DNA of 37,846 nucleotides, taken from assembly GCA_929200315.1 (NCBI GenBank), contig CAKMZB010000001.1:340499-378344 (forward strand), in the 5' to 3' direction. A model generated the notes under the pieces. It worked only from the letters and a program-made list of their open reading frames with translations, had not been told where the DNA came from and did not search any database. Both the position numbers and the translations under genes were made by a program. The stretch is from an uncultured Alphaproteobacteria bacterium. Its GTDB lineage: Bacteria; Pseudomonadota; Alphaproteobacteria; Rhizobiales; Rhizobiaceae. How positions within the stretch are numbered: position 1 is the stretch's first letter; the number at the start of each line of letters is the position of its first letter. This document shows, one piece after another, positions 26,908 through 36,134 of the stretch.

Positions 26908-28110
26908 ATGGCTCTGCCCGAATTTTCTATGCGCCAGCTGCTTGAAGCAGGCACTCATTTTGGTCACCAAACCCACCGCTGGAACCCGAAGATGGATCGT
27001 TACATCTTTGGCAAACGCAACAACATTCACATTCTTGATCTGTCCCAGACCGTGCCGCTGCTGCACACCGCGCTGAAACAGATTTCCGACACTGTCGCCC
27101 GTGGCGGTCGCGTGCTGTTTGTCGGTACTAAACGCCAGGCTTCTGATCTGGTCGCTGATGCAGCTCGGCGTTCTGCCCAGTATTACGTCAATGCCCGCTG
27201 GCTTGGTGGTATGCTGACCAACTGGAAAACCATTTCCAACTCCATCAAGCGCCTGCGCGAACTTGAACAGCTTCTGGAAGGTGACCAGCAGAGCTACACC
27301 AAGAAAGAGCTGTTGAACCTCACTCGCGAGCGCGACAAACTGGAACGTGCTCTTGGTGGCATCAAGGATATGGGCGGCACGCCTGACTTGATCTTCGTCA
27401 TCGACACCAACAAAGAAGCGATCGCGGTTCAGGAAGCCAACAAGCTGAAAATCCCCGTCTGCGCAGTGCTGGACTCCAACTCCGACACGTCTGGCGTCGA
27501 CTTGCCGATTCCCGGTAACGATGATGCTGCCCGTGCCATCGCGCTCTATTGCGACCTTGTTGCCAAGGCCGCCATTGATGGCATTGCGCGCCAGCAAGGT
27601 TCTTCTGGCGTTGATCTCGGCGCTCAGGAGGAAGCACCTCGTGAAACCGTTCTCGACGATGTTGCCGAGAAGGCTTCAGCCGCGGCTGATACCGCCAAGG
27701 AAGCGCCTGCCGATGCTGCGCCCTCCACTGGCGACGCCATCATGGACGCCGTTTCCGCTGCTGCCGAGCGCATCACCGATGCCGCTGCCAGCCCCGTAGA
27801 AGCGGCATCCGATGCAGCTGCCTCTTCCAAGGATGCGGCAAGCAAGGCTGCCGATAAGGTGACCAAGGAAGAGAAAGAAGAGGCGGCCGCCCCGCTCTTT
27901 TCTGCTCCCTCCGGCGCCGCGGATGATCTGAAAACGATCAACGGCATTGGCCCGGTTGCGGAAAAGCAGCTCAATGAGCAGGGTCTGACGACCTTCGCCC
28001 AGCTCGCTGCCCTCAGCGCCAAGGACATCGAGAATGTGGACGCCAATATGCCGTTCTCCGCTGCCCAGATCGAGGACTGGAAAGCGCAGGCGGCTGCTCT
28101 GTCCAAATAG
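26908..28110 (+). CDS. rpsB: 30S ribosomal protein S2 with C-terminal extension
   Basis: S2 binds late in 30S assembly and supports S1 binding. The ATG at 26908, with AAAGGACG upstream, gives 400 residues, against about 240-260 in most bacteria. Residues 1-230 are a normal S2 ([65 protein letters not shown]). Residues about 231-338 are a low-complexity Ala/Asp/Glu/Lys linker with repeats such as [18 protein letters not shown]. Residues 339-400 form a compact helix-hairpin-helix-like domain with [19 protein letters not shown] and FAQLAAL. Similar domains are known as tails on a few other alphaproteobacterial proteins; the role here is unknown. tsf follows, the universal order. The core call is certain; domain boundaries are approximate. 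Confidence 0.97.
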   Translation: MALPEFSMRQLLEAGTHFGHQTHRWNPKMDRYIFGKRNNIHILDLSQTVPLLHTALKQISDTVARGGRVLFVGTKRQASDLVADAARRSAQYYVNARWLGGMLTNWKTISNSIKRLRELEQLLEGDQQSYTKKELLNLTRERDKLERALGGIKDMGGTPDLIFVIDTNKEAIAVQEANKLKIPVCAVLDSNSDTSGVDLPIPGNDDAARAIALYCDLVAKAAIDGIARQQGSSGVDLGAQEEAPRETVLDDVAEKASAAADTAKEAPADAAPSTGDAIMDAVSAAAERITDAAASPVEAASDAAASSKDAASKAADKVTKEEKEEAAAPLFSAPSGAADDLKTINGIGPVAEKQLNEQGLTTFAQLAALSAKDIENVDANMPFSAAQIEDWKAQAAALSK

Positions 28111-28142
28111 ATATCTAGGCTCGTCACAGAGCTGTCGCCTGC

Positions 28143-28178
28143 GCCCGTTTGTGGCGCGGGCACAAAACCCAATTTTGT
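28143..28178 (+). other. Tandem hairpins between rpsB and tsf
   Basis: The 127-base rpsB-tsf spacer has GCCCG (28143-28147) / CGGGC (28157-28161) followed at once by ACAAAA (28162-28167) / TTTTGT (28173-28178). The second stem is AT-only with a 5-base loop. The T-run of four is short, so full termination is unlikely; partial termination or RNA processing that sets the S2:EF-Ts ratio is possible. Nothing else is recognisable in the spacer. Confidence 0.35.
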
Positions 28179-28237
28179 AGGCCAAAGGTGTCGCGCATTT
28201 GCGCTGCCACCCTCGGCACAATCAGAAAGGCAAGACC

Positions 28238-29155
28238 ATGGCGATCTCCGCATCGATGGTGAAAGAACTGCGCGACAAGACCGGCGCGGGCATGATGGAC
28301 TGCAAGAAAGCGCTGGCTGAGACCAACGGTGACGTTGAAGCGGCTATCGATTTCCTGCGCGCAAAAGGCATCGCGAAAGCTGACAAGAAAGCCGACCGCA
28401 CCGCTGCCGACGGCCTCGTCGGCGTTGCTGCATCCGGCACGAAAGCAGCCGTGGTGGAAGTGAACGCTGAAACCGACTTCGTTGCGCGCAACGAAGGCTT
28501 CCAGGCATTGGTCAAGGGCATCGCCAACACTGCGCTTGCCACCGACGGTGCTGTTGAAGCGATCACTGGCGTCAGCCTTGACGGTATCTCCGTCGCTGAA
28601 ACCATCACCAAGGCTATCGCGACTATCGGGGAGAATATGAATCTTCGTCGTGCGGCGGTGCTGGAAGTCGAAAACGGTGCCGTGGCGTCATACGTCCACA
28701 ACGCGGTTGTCGAAGATCTTGGTAAGATCGGTGTGCTGGTCGCGCTGGAATCCACCGGTGATGCGGACGCTTTGCGCGCTATAGGCCGCCAGGTCGCCAT
28801 GCATATCGCTGCCACCAACCCACTGGCGGCGACCCGCGAAGACATGGACCCGTCTCTGGTAGAGCGCGAAAAAGCGATTTTCGTTGAATCAGCACGCGAA
28901 TCCGGCAAGCCCGACAACATCATCGAGAAGATGGTCGAGGGCCGTATCCGCAAGTTTTACGAAGAGAACGTGCTTCTCTCGCAGACCTTCGTGATCGATG
29001 GCGAGAACACCGTGGAGCAAGCGCTGAAAAACGCCGAAACCTCAGTTGGCGCGCCCATCGTGTTTAAGGGCTTTGCCCGTTTCCAGCTTGGTGACGGTAT
29101 CGAAAAGGAAGAGGACGACTTCGCTGCTGAAGTCGCATCCATGACCAAAGGTTAA
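28238..29155 (+). CDS. tsf: Translation elongation factor Ts
   Basis: EF-Ts recycles EF-Tu by exchanging GDP for GTP. The protein has 305 residues. The N-terminal domain [20 protein letters not shown] with a UBA-like fold, and the core loop ETDFVARN (about residues 80-87) that inserts near the EF-Tu Mg site, are clear. The ATG at 28238 is preceded by AGAAAGG. A strong terminator follows 27 bases after the stop. Confidence 0.98.
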   Translation: MAISASMVKELRDKTGAGMMDCKKALAETNGDVEAAIDFLRAKGIAKADKKADRTAADGLVGVAASGTKAAVVEVNAETDFVARNEGFQALVKGIANTALATDGAVEAITGVSLDGISVAETITKAIATIGENMNLRRAAVLEVENGAVASYVHNAVVEDLGKIGVLVALESTGDADALRAIGRQVAMHIAATNPLAATREDMDPSLVEREKAIFVESARESGKPDNIIEKMVEGRIRKFYEENVLLSQTFVIDGENTVEQALKNAETSVGAPIVFKGFARFQLGDGIEKEEDDFAAEVASMTKG

Positions 29156-29182
29156 GCCTGGTTGCAAAGGGCTAAAAAATAG

Positions 29183-29214
29183 AAGGGCGTCGCGTGACAT
29201 CGCGGCGCCCTTTT
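29183..29214 (+). terminator. Rho-independent terminator after tsf
   Basis: AGGGCGTCGCG (29183-29193), loop TGACAT and CGCGGCGCCC (29200-29210) make a long GC-rich stem with one mismatch, followed by TTTT (29211-29214). An A-run lies just before the stem. It ends the rpsB-tsf unit; only 37 bases remain before the pyrH start, so read-through or a promoter overlapping the stem must feed pyrH. Confidence 0.8.
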
Positions 29215-29251
29215 CGTATGCCGAAACGGCTTTGCCAAAGACGGATTTTCC

Positions 29252-29977
29252 ATGACCCCCAGGTACAAACGCGTTCTGTATAAAATCTCCGGTGAGGCGC
29301 TGATGGGCAATCAGTCGTCCGGTATTGACCCTGCCATGCTTGAAAAAGTGGTCAGCGACGTACAGGAGGCACAGAACCTTGGCACGTCGATTGCTTTGGT
29401 GGTCGGTGGGGGCAACATTTTTCGCGGTGCCGCACTGGCGGCGCAGGGCATGGACCGCGTGACGGGCGATCATATGGGCATGCTCGCCATCGTCATGAAT
29501 GCGCTCGCTCTTCGCATGGCGTTCGATCAGCGCGGTATTGCTGCAACTGTCCTGTCCGGTCTTACGATGCCGCAGGTCTGCGAACCGTTTTCCCAACGCG
29601 CCATGATCAAGGCGCGGGAAGCCGGAGATGTCATTATTTTTGCCGCCGGAACGGGATCCCCCTTCTTCACCTCGGATACCGGAGCTGCGTTACGGGCCGC
29701 GGAATTCGGTGCGCAGGCAATTTTGAAAGGCACACAGGTGGACGGTATCTATGACGCTGATCCGCGTAAAAATCCTAAAGCTGAACGGTTCGATACACTG
29801 ACCCACGATCAAGTTCTGGAGAAACGTCTCGGAATCATGGATGCTGCCTCCATTGCGCTTGCGCGGGACAATGACATTGACGTTGTTGTTTTTTCGCTCC
29901 ACGAAACGGGCAATCTGGCGCGGGTGATTTGCGGTCAGGGGACCTTCACCACTGTGATCACCACTCCGCAGCCTTAG
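29252..29977 (+). CDS. pyrH: Uridylate kinase
   Basis: PyrH phosphorylates UMP to UDP and belongs to the amino-acid kinase fold, unlike other NMP kinases. The protein has 241 residues. Signatures are VLYKISGEALMG at the N-terminus, VVGGGNIFRG, AGTGSPFFTSDTGAALRAAE and VDGIYDADPRKNP. The ATG at 29252 fits the family start. frr follows after 60 bases, the usual order. Confidence 0.98.
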   Translation: MTPRYKRVLYKISGEALMGNQSSGIDPAMLEKVVSDVQEAQNLGTSIALVVGGGNIFRGAALAAQGMDRVTGDHMGMLAIVMNALALRMAFDQRGIAATVLSGLTMPQVCEPFSQRAMIKAREAGDVIIFAAGTGSPFFTSDTGAALRAAEFGAQAILKGTQVDGIYDADPRKNPKAERFDTLTHDQVLEKRLGIMDAASIALARDNDIDVVVFSLHETGNLARVICGQGTFTTVITTPQP

Positions 29978-30037
29978 GCGCAAGCCTCAGATCATTGCTT
30001 TATGCCCGCTGGGGCACCAATCAACGGGACAAACGTC

Positions 30038-30598
30038 ATGGCCGATGGAATCGATCTTAAAGACCTCGAACGACGCATGGATGGGTCCATCGAGAAATTG
30101 CAAAAAGACCTTGGCGGTTTGCGCACCGGTCGCGCGTCGGCCTCGATTCTCGACCCGGTTGTGGTTGATGCCTATGGGCAAAAAATGCCACTCAACCAGC
30201 TCGCCAATGTCGCAGCCCCGGAGCCCAAGCTCATCACTGTCAACATTTGGGACAAATCCATGGTTGGTCCGGTGGAAAAGGCCGTTCGAGAGGCCGGCCT
30301 TGGACTCAATCCGGTCATCGACGGACAAAACCTGCGCATCCCGCTGCCGGATCTTAATGAAGAGCGTCGCCGCGAACTTGCTAAGGTCGCCAGAGGTTAT
30401 GCCGAGGACGCCAAGGTTGCCATTCGCCACGTGCGTCGAGACGGGATGGAGCATCTGAAGAAGGCGGAAAAGGACGGCGAGATCGGCCAGGACGAAAGCC
30501 GCGCGACCTCCGATAAGGTGCAGAAAATGACCGATGACAAGGTCAGCCTTGCTGACACCACACTTGCGACAAAAGAAGCGGAGATCATGCAGGTCTAA
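30038..30598 (+). CDS. frr: Ribosome recycling factor
   Basis: RRF splits post-termination ribosomes together with EF-G. The protein has 186 residues, the normal length. Visible segments are [40 protein letters not shown] and the hinge/domain [22 protein letters not shown]. The ATG at 30038 was chosen over an in-frame ATG at 30002 because [14 protein letters not shown] matches the family N-terminus. Confidence 0.97.
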   Translation: MADGIDLKDLERRMDGSIEKLQKDLGGLRTGRASASILDPVVVDAYGQKMPLNQLANVAAPEPKLITVNIWDKSMVGPVEKAVREAGLGLNPVIDGQNLRIPLPDLNEERRRELAKVARGYAEDAKVAIRHVRRDGMEHLKKAEKDGEIGQDESRATSDKVQKMTDDKVSLADTTLATKEAEIMQV

Positions 30599-30634
30599 TT
30601 GACCGGCACTTCCTCCAAACGCATCGTGACCTCC

Positions 30635-31441
30635 ATGAACCGAGCCGACCAGCAGCACCAGGTTGATAGGAGCGCCGCTACCCAGGTCGCCGCGCTGAAT
30701 GACGTGGAATTGCCTAATGGCATTCCCGAGCATGTCGCAATCATTATGGATGGCAACGGCCGTTGGGCAAAGTCCCGCGGTTTGCCCAGAACCGCAGGTC
30801 ACCAGCGTGGTGTCGATGCTGTTCGCCGAACGGTGCGCGCTGCTGGTGAACTTGGCATTCGCACGCTGACATTGTTTGCATTTTCCTCAGAAAACTGGTC
30901 TCGGCCAAAGAGCGAAGTGTCCGACCTTATGGGGTTGCTGAAACACTTCATTCGGCGTGACCTTGCTGAACTGCACCGCGAAAATGTGCGAGTCTCGATC
31001 ATTGGCGACCGATGCAATGTGCCAAGTGATATATTGCCCCTATTGCAGGAAGCTGAGCGGCTGACAGCACAAAACACCCGCACGCGACTCGTAATCGCTT
31101 TCAACTATGGTGGTCGTGACGATTTGGTGCGTGCGGCCAGGGCGATGGCGCTGAAGGTCGCAAACGGTGAGATTTCTGCCGACCTCATTGACGCGGATTC
31201 TTTTGCAGCGAACCTCGACACAGGTGATTGGCGTGATCCCGACCTCATCATCCGCACGTCGGGGGAGCAGCGGCTTTCCAACTTTCTGCTTTGGCAGGCG
31301 GCTTACAGCGAATTCGTTTTCACAGATATCCATTGGCCGGACTTTGACAAGACGGCGCTGGAAAACGCGCTTGCTGAATATGCTAAGCGCGAGCGTCGTT
31401 ATGGCGGCCTTGGTGCCGTCGATGAGGCAGTGCAGGCATGA
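30635..31441 (+). CDS. uppS: Isoprenyl transferase (undecaprenyl diphosphate synthase)
   Basis: UppS condenses isopentenyl diphosphates onto farnesyl diphosphate in the cis configuration, making the undecaprenyl lipid carrier for peptidoglycan and O-antigen. The protein has 268 residues. The catalytic [14 protein letters not shown] has Asp39; [25 protein letters not shown] and [19 protein letters not shown] are the other conserved regions. The frame opens at a TTG directly after the frr stop (30599), and a GTG at 30626 is possible; the ATG at 30635 was chosen because the extra residues are not family-like. The 4-base overlap with cdsA indicates coupling. Confidence 0.95.
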   Translation: MNRADQQHQVDRSAATQVAALNDVELPNGIPEHVAIIMDGNGRWAKSRGLPRTAGHQRGVDAVRRTVRAAGELGIRTLTLFAFSSENWSRPKSEVSDLMGLLKHFIRRDLAELHRENVRVSIIGDRCNVPSDILPLLQEAERLTAQNTRTRLVIAFNYGGRDDLVRAARAMALKVANGEISADLIDADSFAANLDTGDWRDPDLIIRTSGEQRLSNFLLWQAAYSEFVFTDIHWPDFDKTALENALAEYAKRERRYGGLGAVDEAVQA

Positions 31442-32268
31442 ACCGGGCTCATAAACCAAGCTCGAGCCGTATTTTATCTTCCGAGCTCGGGCTGCGGGTT
31501 GTGTCCGCAATTGTGCTGATCGTCATCGTCGTTGCAGCGGCGTGGGCAGGGGGGACTGCCTTCAAGCTGATATGTGCTGTGCTCTCTGCGCTCGTTTTCT
31601 ATGAATGGCAGATGATGGTGTCTCGCACGCCTTTCAACATGCCAGAAGCGGTGTTGACCGGCGGCTTTGGTCTCATGCTGCTCGCGGCTCTATTTGGTGG
31701 CTTTGGCTGGGCACTCGCATTGTTTGTCGTGCTTGGCCTTGCGCTAGAGCTGACCCATCATGGCCGTGAGCGCAGCGAAATCCGCTGGATCGGGATCGGT
31801 GCGCTCTACTGCATCATCGCAGCAATAGCCCTTCCGGCAATTCGCGAAGTAGGCGGTTTTCTCGGTATCAAGCTGATCTTCTTCCTGTTCCTCCTCGTCT
31901 GGGTTACTGATATCGCCGCTTATTTTACAGGCAGATCCATCGGCGGGCCGAAGATTTTGCCCGCTATTTCGCCGAAGAAAACCTGGTCCGGCTCCATTGG
32001 CGGCATGCTGGGCGCGATTGTCGTAGGCGCGCTGTTTGGCATTTGGGTGGATGAGTTTGCATTTTGGACCAGCACAATCGCCGCTGCCGTCCTTTCCGTG
32101 ACCGCGCAGGCCGGGGATTTTTTTGAAAGCTGGGTCAAGCGGTTGCACGGCGTGAAGGATTCAAGCCACCTCATTCCCGGCCATGGGGGGTTCCTTGACC
32201 GCGTCGACGGGCTTATCGCTGCCGCATTGCCCGTGGCCGTAGTGGTGGGGCTGAACCAGGCGGTCTGA
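31438..32268 (+). CDS. cdsA: Phosphatidate cytidylyltransferase
   Basis: CdsA makes CDP-diacylglycerol from phosphatidic acid and CTP, the precursor of all phospholipids in this pathway, in the inner membrane. The protein has 276 residues with about seven membrane segments. The signature near the C-terminus is complete, with [15 protein letters not shown] followed by [12 protein letters not shown]. The ATG overlaps the uppS stop by 4 bases and the stop overlaps the rseP ATG by one. In several alphaproteobacteria dxr lies between cdsA and rseP; it does not here. Confidence 0.96.
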   Translation: MNRAHKPSSSRILSSELGLRVVSAIVLIVIVVAAAWAGGTAFKLICAVLSALVFYEWQMMVSRTPFNMPEAVLTGGFGLMLLAALFGGFGWALALFVVLGLALELTHHGRERSEIRWIGIGALYCIIAAIALPAIREVGGFLGIKLIFFLFLLVWVTDIAAYFTGRSIGGPKILPAISPKKTWSGSIGGMLGAIVVGALFGIWVDEFAFWTSTIAAAVLSVTAQAGDFFESWVKRLHGVKDSSHLIPGHGGFLDRVDGLIAAALPVAVVVGLNQAV

Positions 32269-33413
32269 TGGATATTTTCGCGATCCTGCAATGGCTGATC
32301 GATCTTGCCGTCGGCACAGTCCTGCCGTTCGTTGTGGTGCTGACGGTTGTCGTCTTCGTCCACGAGATGGGACACTTTCTTGTGGCTCGCTGGAACGGTG
32401 TGAGGGTCGAGGCCTTCTCGGTCGGCTTTGGCAAAGAGCTGCTTGGCTATACCGACAGCAAGGGCACGCGCTGGAAACTCGCGCCCATACCGCTCGGCGG
32501 CTATGTGCGATTTCTCGGCGATCGCAACGCTTCGAGCCAAGCAGACCCTGAAGCGCTTGAGGCCATGAGCCCTCATGAGCGGGAAGGGGCCTTTGAGGAT
32601 GCGGCCCTCTGGCGCCGCGCGCTGATTGTTGTCGCCGGCCCGATGGCGAATTTCATCTTTGCGATCCTCGTTTACACCGCAATCTTCATGGTGACGGACG
32701 ATGTGCGCATCCAGCCTGTCATCGGCACAGTTGCGGAGGGATCCGCGGCAGAGGCGGCCGGGATTCAGCCCGGCGACCACGTGCTCGCTATTGACGGTGA
32801 GCCTATTGAAACCTTCCGCGACATGCAGTCGGTCACAATTCTTGCTGACGACACGCCACTTACTTTCCGCATTGAGCGTTACGGTTCGGAAATCGAAATT
32901 GTCGCGACCCCGCGCATGACGGAGGCGACGGATCGCTTCGGCAATTCCTATCGGCGGGCAATCGTCGGTATTTCACCGGACCCAAACCCGGAAAATCTTG
33001 ACCGCGTTCAGCTTGGCCTGATCGGTGCGTTCGACAAGGCGCTGGAACGGACCTGGATGATCTTCACCGGTACGGTCAACTTCATCAAAGAACTTATGCT
33101 GGGCAAACAGGACGCTCGGGATCTGCGCGGACCGATTGGAATCGCTGAGATCACGGGGCAGGTTGCAACACTTGGAATGCTGGATCTGGTGTTTCTAGTT
33201 GGGTTCCTGTCCATCTCAATTGGGATGATGAATTTGTTGCCGGTGCCCATGCTGGATGGCGGGCATTTGGCTTTCTACGCAGTGGAAGCGGTGCGTGGGC
33301 GGGCCATGAGTGCGAAGAATCAGGAGCGCGCTTACAAGGTCGGCCTCACTTTTGTCCTTCTTTTGATGATTTTCGTGACCACAAACGACATCATCCGCCC
33401 GTATCTTTCCTGA
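32268..33413 (+). CDS. rseP: Site-2 metalloprotease RseP
   Basis: RseP is an inner-membrane zinc protease that cuts membrane-embedded substrates such as anti-sigma factors and leftover signal peptides. The protein has 381 residues. The zinc motif VHEMGH gives His32, Glu33 and His36; the second motif LLPVPMLDGGH supplies the metal-binding aspartate. A single PDZ-like domain (about residues 145-225; GSAAEAAGIQPGDHVLAIDG) is present, where E. coli RseP has two. About four membrane helices are seen. The ATG shares one base with the cdsA stop. Confidence 0.96.
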   Translation: MDIFAILQWLIDLAVGTVLPFVVVLTVVVFVHEMGHFLVARWNGVRVEAFSVGFGKELLGYTDSKGTRWKLAPIPLGGYVRFLGDRNASSQADPEALEAMSPHEREGAFEDAALWRRALIVVAGPMANFIFAILVYTAIFMVTDDVRIQPVIGTVAEGSAAEAAGIQPGDHVLAIDGEPIETFRDMQSVTILADDTPLTFRIERYGSEIEIVATPRMTEATDRFGNSYRRAIVGISPDPNPENLDRVQLGLIGAFDKALERTWMIFTGTVNFIKELMLGKQDARDLRGPIGIAEITGQVATLGMLDLVFLVGFLSISIGMMNLLPVPMLDGGHLAFYAVEAVRGRAMSAKNQERAYKVGLTFVLLLMIFVTTNDIIRPYLS

Positions 33414-33434
33414 TTTTGCCCACAAATGTTAACC

Positions 33435-33463
33435 AACCCTTCACCATTTGAAGGGTTTCGTTA
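33435..33463 (+). terminator. Hairpin after rseP, possible weak terminator
   Basis: AACCCTTCA (33435-33443), loop CCATT and TGAAGGGTT (33449-33457) form a perfect 9-bp stem followed by the interrupted T-run TCGTT. It lies 22 bases after the rseP stop. The stem is modest in GC, so termination may be partial. The rest of the 268-base spacer before bamA holds a TATAAC box (33546-33551) that could be a bamA -10, without a good -35 at 16-18 bases. Confidence 0.5.
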
Positions 33464-33681
33464 CCAAAGTGTTGCCGATGCGCCGCGGTGACCGAAAATA
33501 CGCACGATTGTGGGGTTTGTGGTGGTTGCGCGATTAGCAAAAGGCTATAACACAGCAACAAATACCGGCGCTTACGGCCTTGCCGCTTGTACCTTGTAAT
33601 GGCATGGCAAACTATTCGGGCTCTTTGAGCTTGAGCGTCTGATTGAATCAAGAGCCGCGGTGATTAGCTCGGCTAAAGGGG

Positions 33682-36066
33682 ATGGACGGTTTGTCGATAC
33701 TTACTATTGCAAAGCGCAGCGCGCGGATTGCCCTGACATCGCTTGGCCTCGCGGCCATGGCTTTTGCTAGCGTGCCTGCGATCGGCCTTGGCTCAGCTCT
33801 GGTGGCTGTTCAGGCGCAAGCTGCTGTTGTCTCTTCCATTTCCGTGCGCGGCAACCAACGTGTGGATGTCGAGACGGTTCGCTCCTACGTGACCATTCAA
33901 CCGGGTCGCAACTTCAACAATTTCGACAAAGACGAGTCCCTGTCAGCGCTTTACGCCACGGGCCTCTTCTCTGACGTTCGCATCACTCAGTCCGGCCGCA
34001 CGTTGATCGTTGAGGTTCAGGAGAACCCGGTGATTAACCTGGTTCAGTTTGAAGGCAACGAGAAGGTGAAGGACGAAGTTCTCACCCGTCTGGTTCAATC
34101 TGAATCCCTTGGCACGTTCAGCCAGGATAAGCTCGACAGCGATGTTGAGCGCGTCAAAGGCGCGGTGCTGCGCTCCGGCCGTGCTTCCGCTAACGTTACA
34201 GCACGCGTTGATCAGTTGGAAAACAACCGCGTTAACATCATCTTCCTCATCAACGAGGGTGGCCGCACCAAGATCGCGGATATCAACTTCATCGGTAACA
34301 ATGCCTTTGGCGATGGCCGGCTTGAAGAAGTGATCAGCCACAACGAGAGTAACTTCCTCTCCTGGCTGAAGCGCGATGATCTGTTTGACCCGGACCGCCT
34401 CCAGGCGGATGAAGAGCGCCTGCGCCAGTTTTACTACAACCGCGGCTATGCCGACTTCCAGGTTCTCTCCTCGTCCGGTGAATACGACTCAGCCAATAAC
34501 TCCTATACAATCACCTTCACTCTTGAAGAGGGTGAGTTGTACCGCTTTGGCCAAGTCAATATCGACAACGCCCTTGGCCAGGTCTCCAACGACATTCTTG
34601 AAGATGCACTCGAAGTCTCGTCCGGCGATGTTTTTTCTGCACGAAAGGTTGAAAAAACTCTTGTCGAGATGACGGAAGCCATTGCCCGCACTGGCTATTC
34701 TTTCGGCGAAGTAACTCCGCGCGGCGATCGTAATTTTGATGGCCGTACTATCGACATCACCTTCTTCGTCGATGAGGGGCCGCGCACTTACATTGAGCGT
34801 TTGGAAATCGTCGGTAACACCCGGACCCGCGAATATGTTGTGCGCCGGGAATTCGATATTTCCGAAGGTGACGCCTATAACCGCGTGCTCGTTCGCCAGG
34901 CCAAGCGCCGCCTGGAAACTCTTGGCTTCTTTGAGCGCGTGACTGTCCGCACTCGCCCTGGTTCCAGCGCTGATCGTATTGTTTTGGTGGTCGATGTTCA
35001 GGACAAGCCTACCGGCGAGATCTCACTGGGTGGTGGTTATTCCACGGCCAATGGCCCGTTGGGTGAAATTTCACTTACGGAACGCAACTTCCTTGGTCGC
35101 GGCCAGTACCTCAAGGTCGCTGGCGGTTTTGGCCAGGACATTCAGAAGTATGAGTTGTCATTCACCGAGCCTTATTTCCTAGGTAACCGCATCGCCGCAG
35201 GTTTCGACGTTATTCATGAAACGTCGGAATCCAGTGATAACAGCATTTACGATACGGTTCGCACGATTGGTCGTTTGCGCGCCTCGGCTCCGATTACTGA
35301 GCACCTTAAGCTGGGCGTGAACTATACGTTTACCCACGAAGAGAACGAGATCAAAGATGTTGCGACAGCAGCGCAGATTGCTCTCTATCCATTCCCAATT
35401 TCCGATACGGTTAATCGTAGCCCCTACCAGACTTCATCTTTCGGCTACTCTTTGACCTATGCGAATCTCGATAACTTGAAGAACCCGCGTGAAGGTATTT
35501 ACGGTAAGTTTGAGCAGGATTTCGCCGGTGCTGGTGGTGATGCTCAATACATTCGCACGACCGGTAAGCTGATTGGCTATTATCTGGCTTCTGAAGATGC
35601 GGATATTGTTCTGAAGGGTCTTGTTGGTGCAGGTCACATCCAACCCTTTGGCAGCAGTCCACTGCGCACATCCGACCATTTCTTGTTGGGTGGCTCTACC
35701 ATTCGCGGCTTTGACAGCCGTGGGTTCGGCCCGCGTCTGCTGTTGCCCGGTCAGCTTGGCAACGACACTGCGCTTGGCGGCTTGACCTACTACAACGCGA
35801 CTGCCGAAGTGCAATTCCCGATACCAGTTCTACCACGGTCTTACGGTCTGCGCGCAGCGGTTTTCGCCGATGCGGGCTCGCTCTTTGGCAACGATTATCA
35901 GTCGGCCGGGGTTACGGATGATGCGGAGCTTCGAGCTTCGGTTGGTGCATCCCTCATCTGGGATTCACCCTTTGGTCCGCTGCGGGCAGACTTCTCGCAT
36001 CCACTTGCCAAGGCAGATTACGACGATACGCAGTTCTTCCGCTTTGGCGTCAGCACTCGCTTCTAG
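33682..36066 (+). CDS. bamA: Outer membrane protein assembly factor BamA
   Basis: BamA is the Omp85-family core of the machine that folds barrel proteins into the outer membrane. The protein has 794 residues: a signal peptide (to about residue 47, cleavage near VQAQA), five POTRA domains (about 49-440, first one VVSSISVRGNQRVDVETVRS) and a 16-strand barrel ending FRFGVSTRF with the terminal phenylalanine. The barrel has the LGGSTIRGFDSRGFGPR loop, the conserved L6 VRGF/Y-type motif. The ATG at 33682 has the AAAGGGG site directly against it, whereas a TTG at 33691 has it at about 9 bases, so translation may start there, three codons in. lpxD follows after 68 bases. Confidence 0.97.
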   Translation: MDGLSILTIAKRSARIALTSLGLAAMAFASVPAIGLGSALVAVQAQAAVVSSISVRGNQRVDVETVRSYVTIQPGRNFNNFDKDESLSALYATGLFSDVRITQSGRTLIVEVQENPVINLVQFEGNEKVKDEVLTRLVQSESLGTFSQDKLDSDVERVKGAVLRSGRASANVTARVDQLENNRVNIIFLINEGGRTKIADINFIGNNAFGDGRLEEVISHNESNFLSWLKRDDLFDPDRLQADEERLRQFYYNRGYADFQVLSSSGEYDSANNSYTITFTLEEGELYRFGQVNIDNALGQVSNDILEDALEVSSGDVFSARKVEKTLVEMTEAIARTGYSFGEVTPRGDRNFDGRTIDITFFVDEGPRTYIERLEIVGNTRTREYVVRREFDISEGDAYNRVLVRQAKRRLETLGFFERVTVRTRPGSSADRIVLVVDVQDKPTGEISLGGGYSTANGPLGEISLTERNFLGRGQYLKVAGGFGQDIQKYELSFTEPYFLGNRIAAGFDVIHETSESSDNSIYDTVRTIGRLRASAPITEHLKLGVNYTFTHEENEIKDVATAAQIALYPFPISDTVNRSPYQTSSFGYSLTYANLDNLKNPREGIYGKFEQDFAGAGGDAQYIRTTGKLIGYYLASEDADIVLKGLVGAGHIQPFGSSPLRTSDHFLLGGSTIRGFDSRGFGPRLLLPGQLGNDTALGGLTYYNATAEVQFPIPVLPRSYGLRAAVFADAGSLFGNDYQSAGVTDDAELRASVGASLIWDSPFGPLRADFSHPLAKADYDDTQFFRFGVSTRF

Positions 36067-36134
36067 CGCGATGGCGCGACTTGGCGTAAGCCGGTCGCGT
36101 CTTTGTCTTCCGCACCGAGCTGGAACCGTATCGC

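Noticed and set aside
31920-32780. Open frame of 286 codons on the - strand across cdsA and rseP
   Set aside because: Antisense to two confidently identified genes, and of low-complexity composition.
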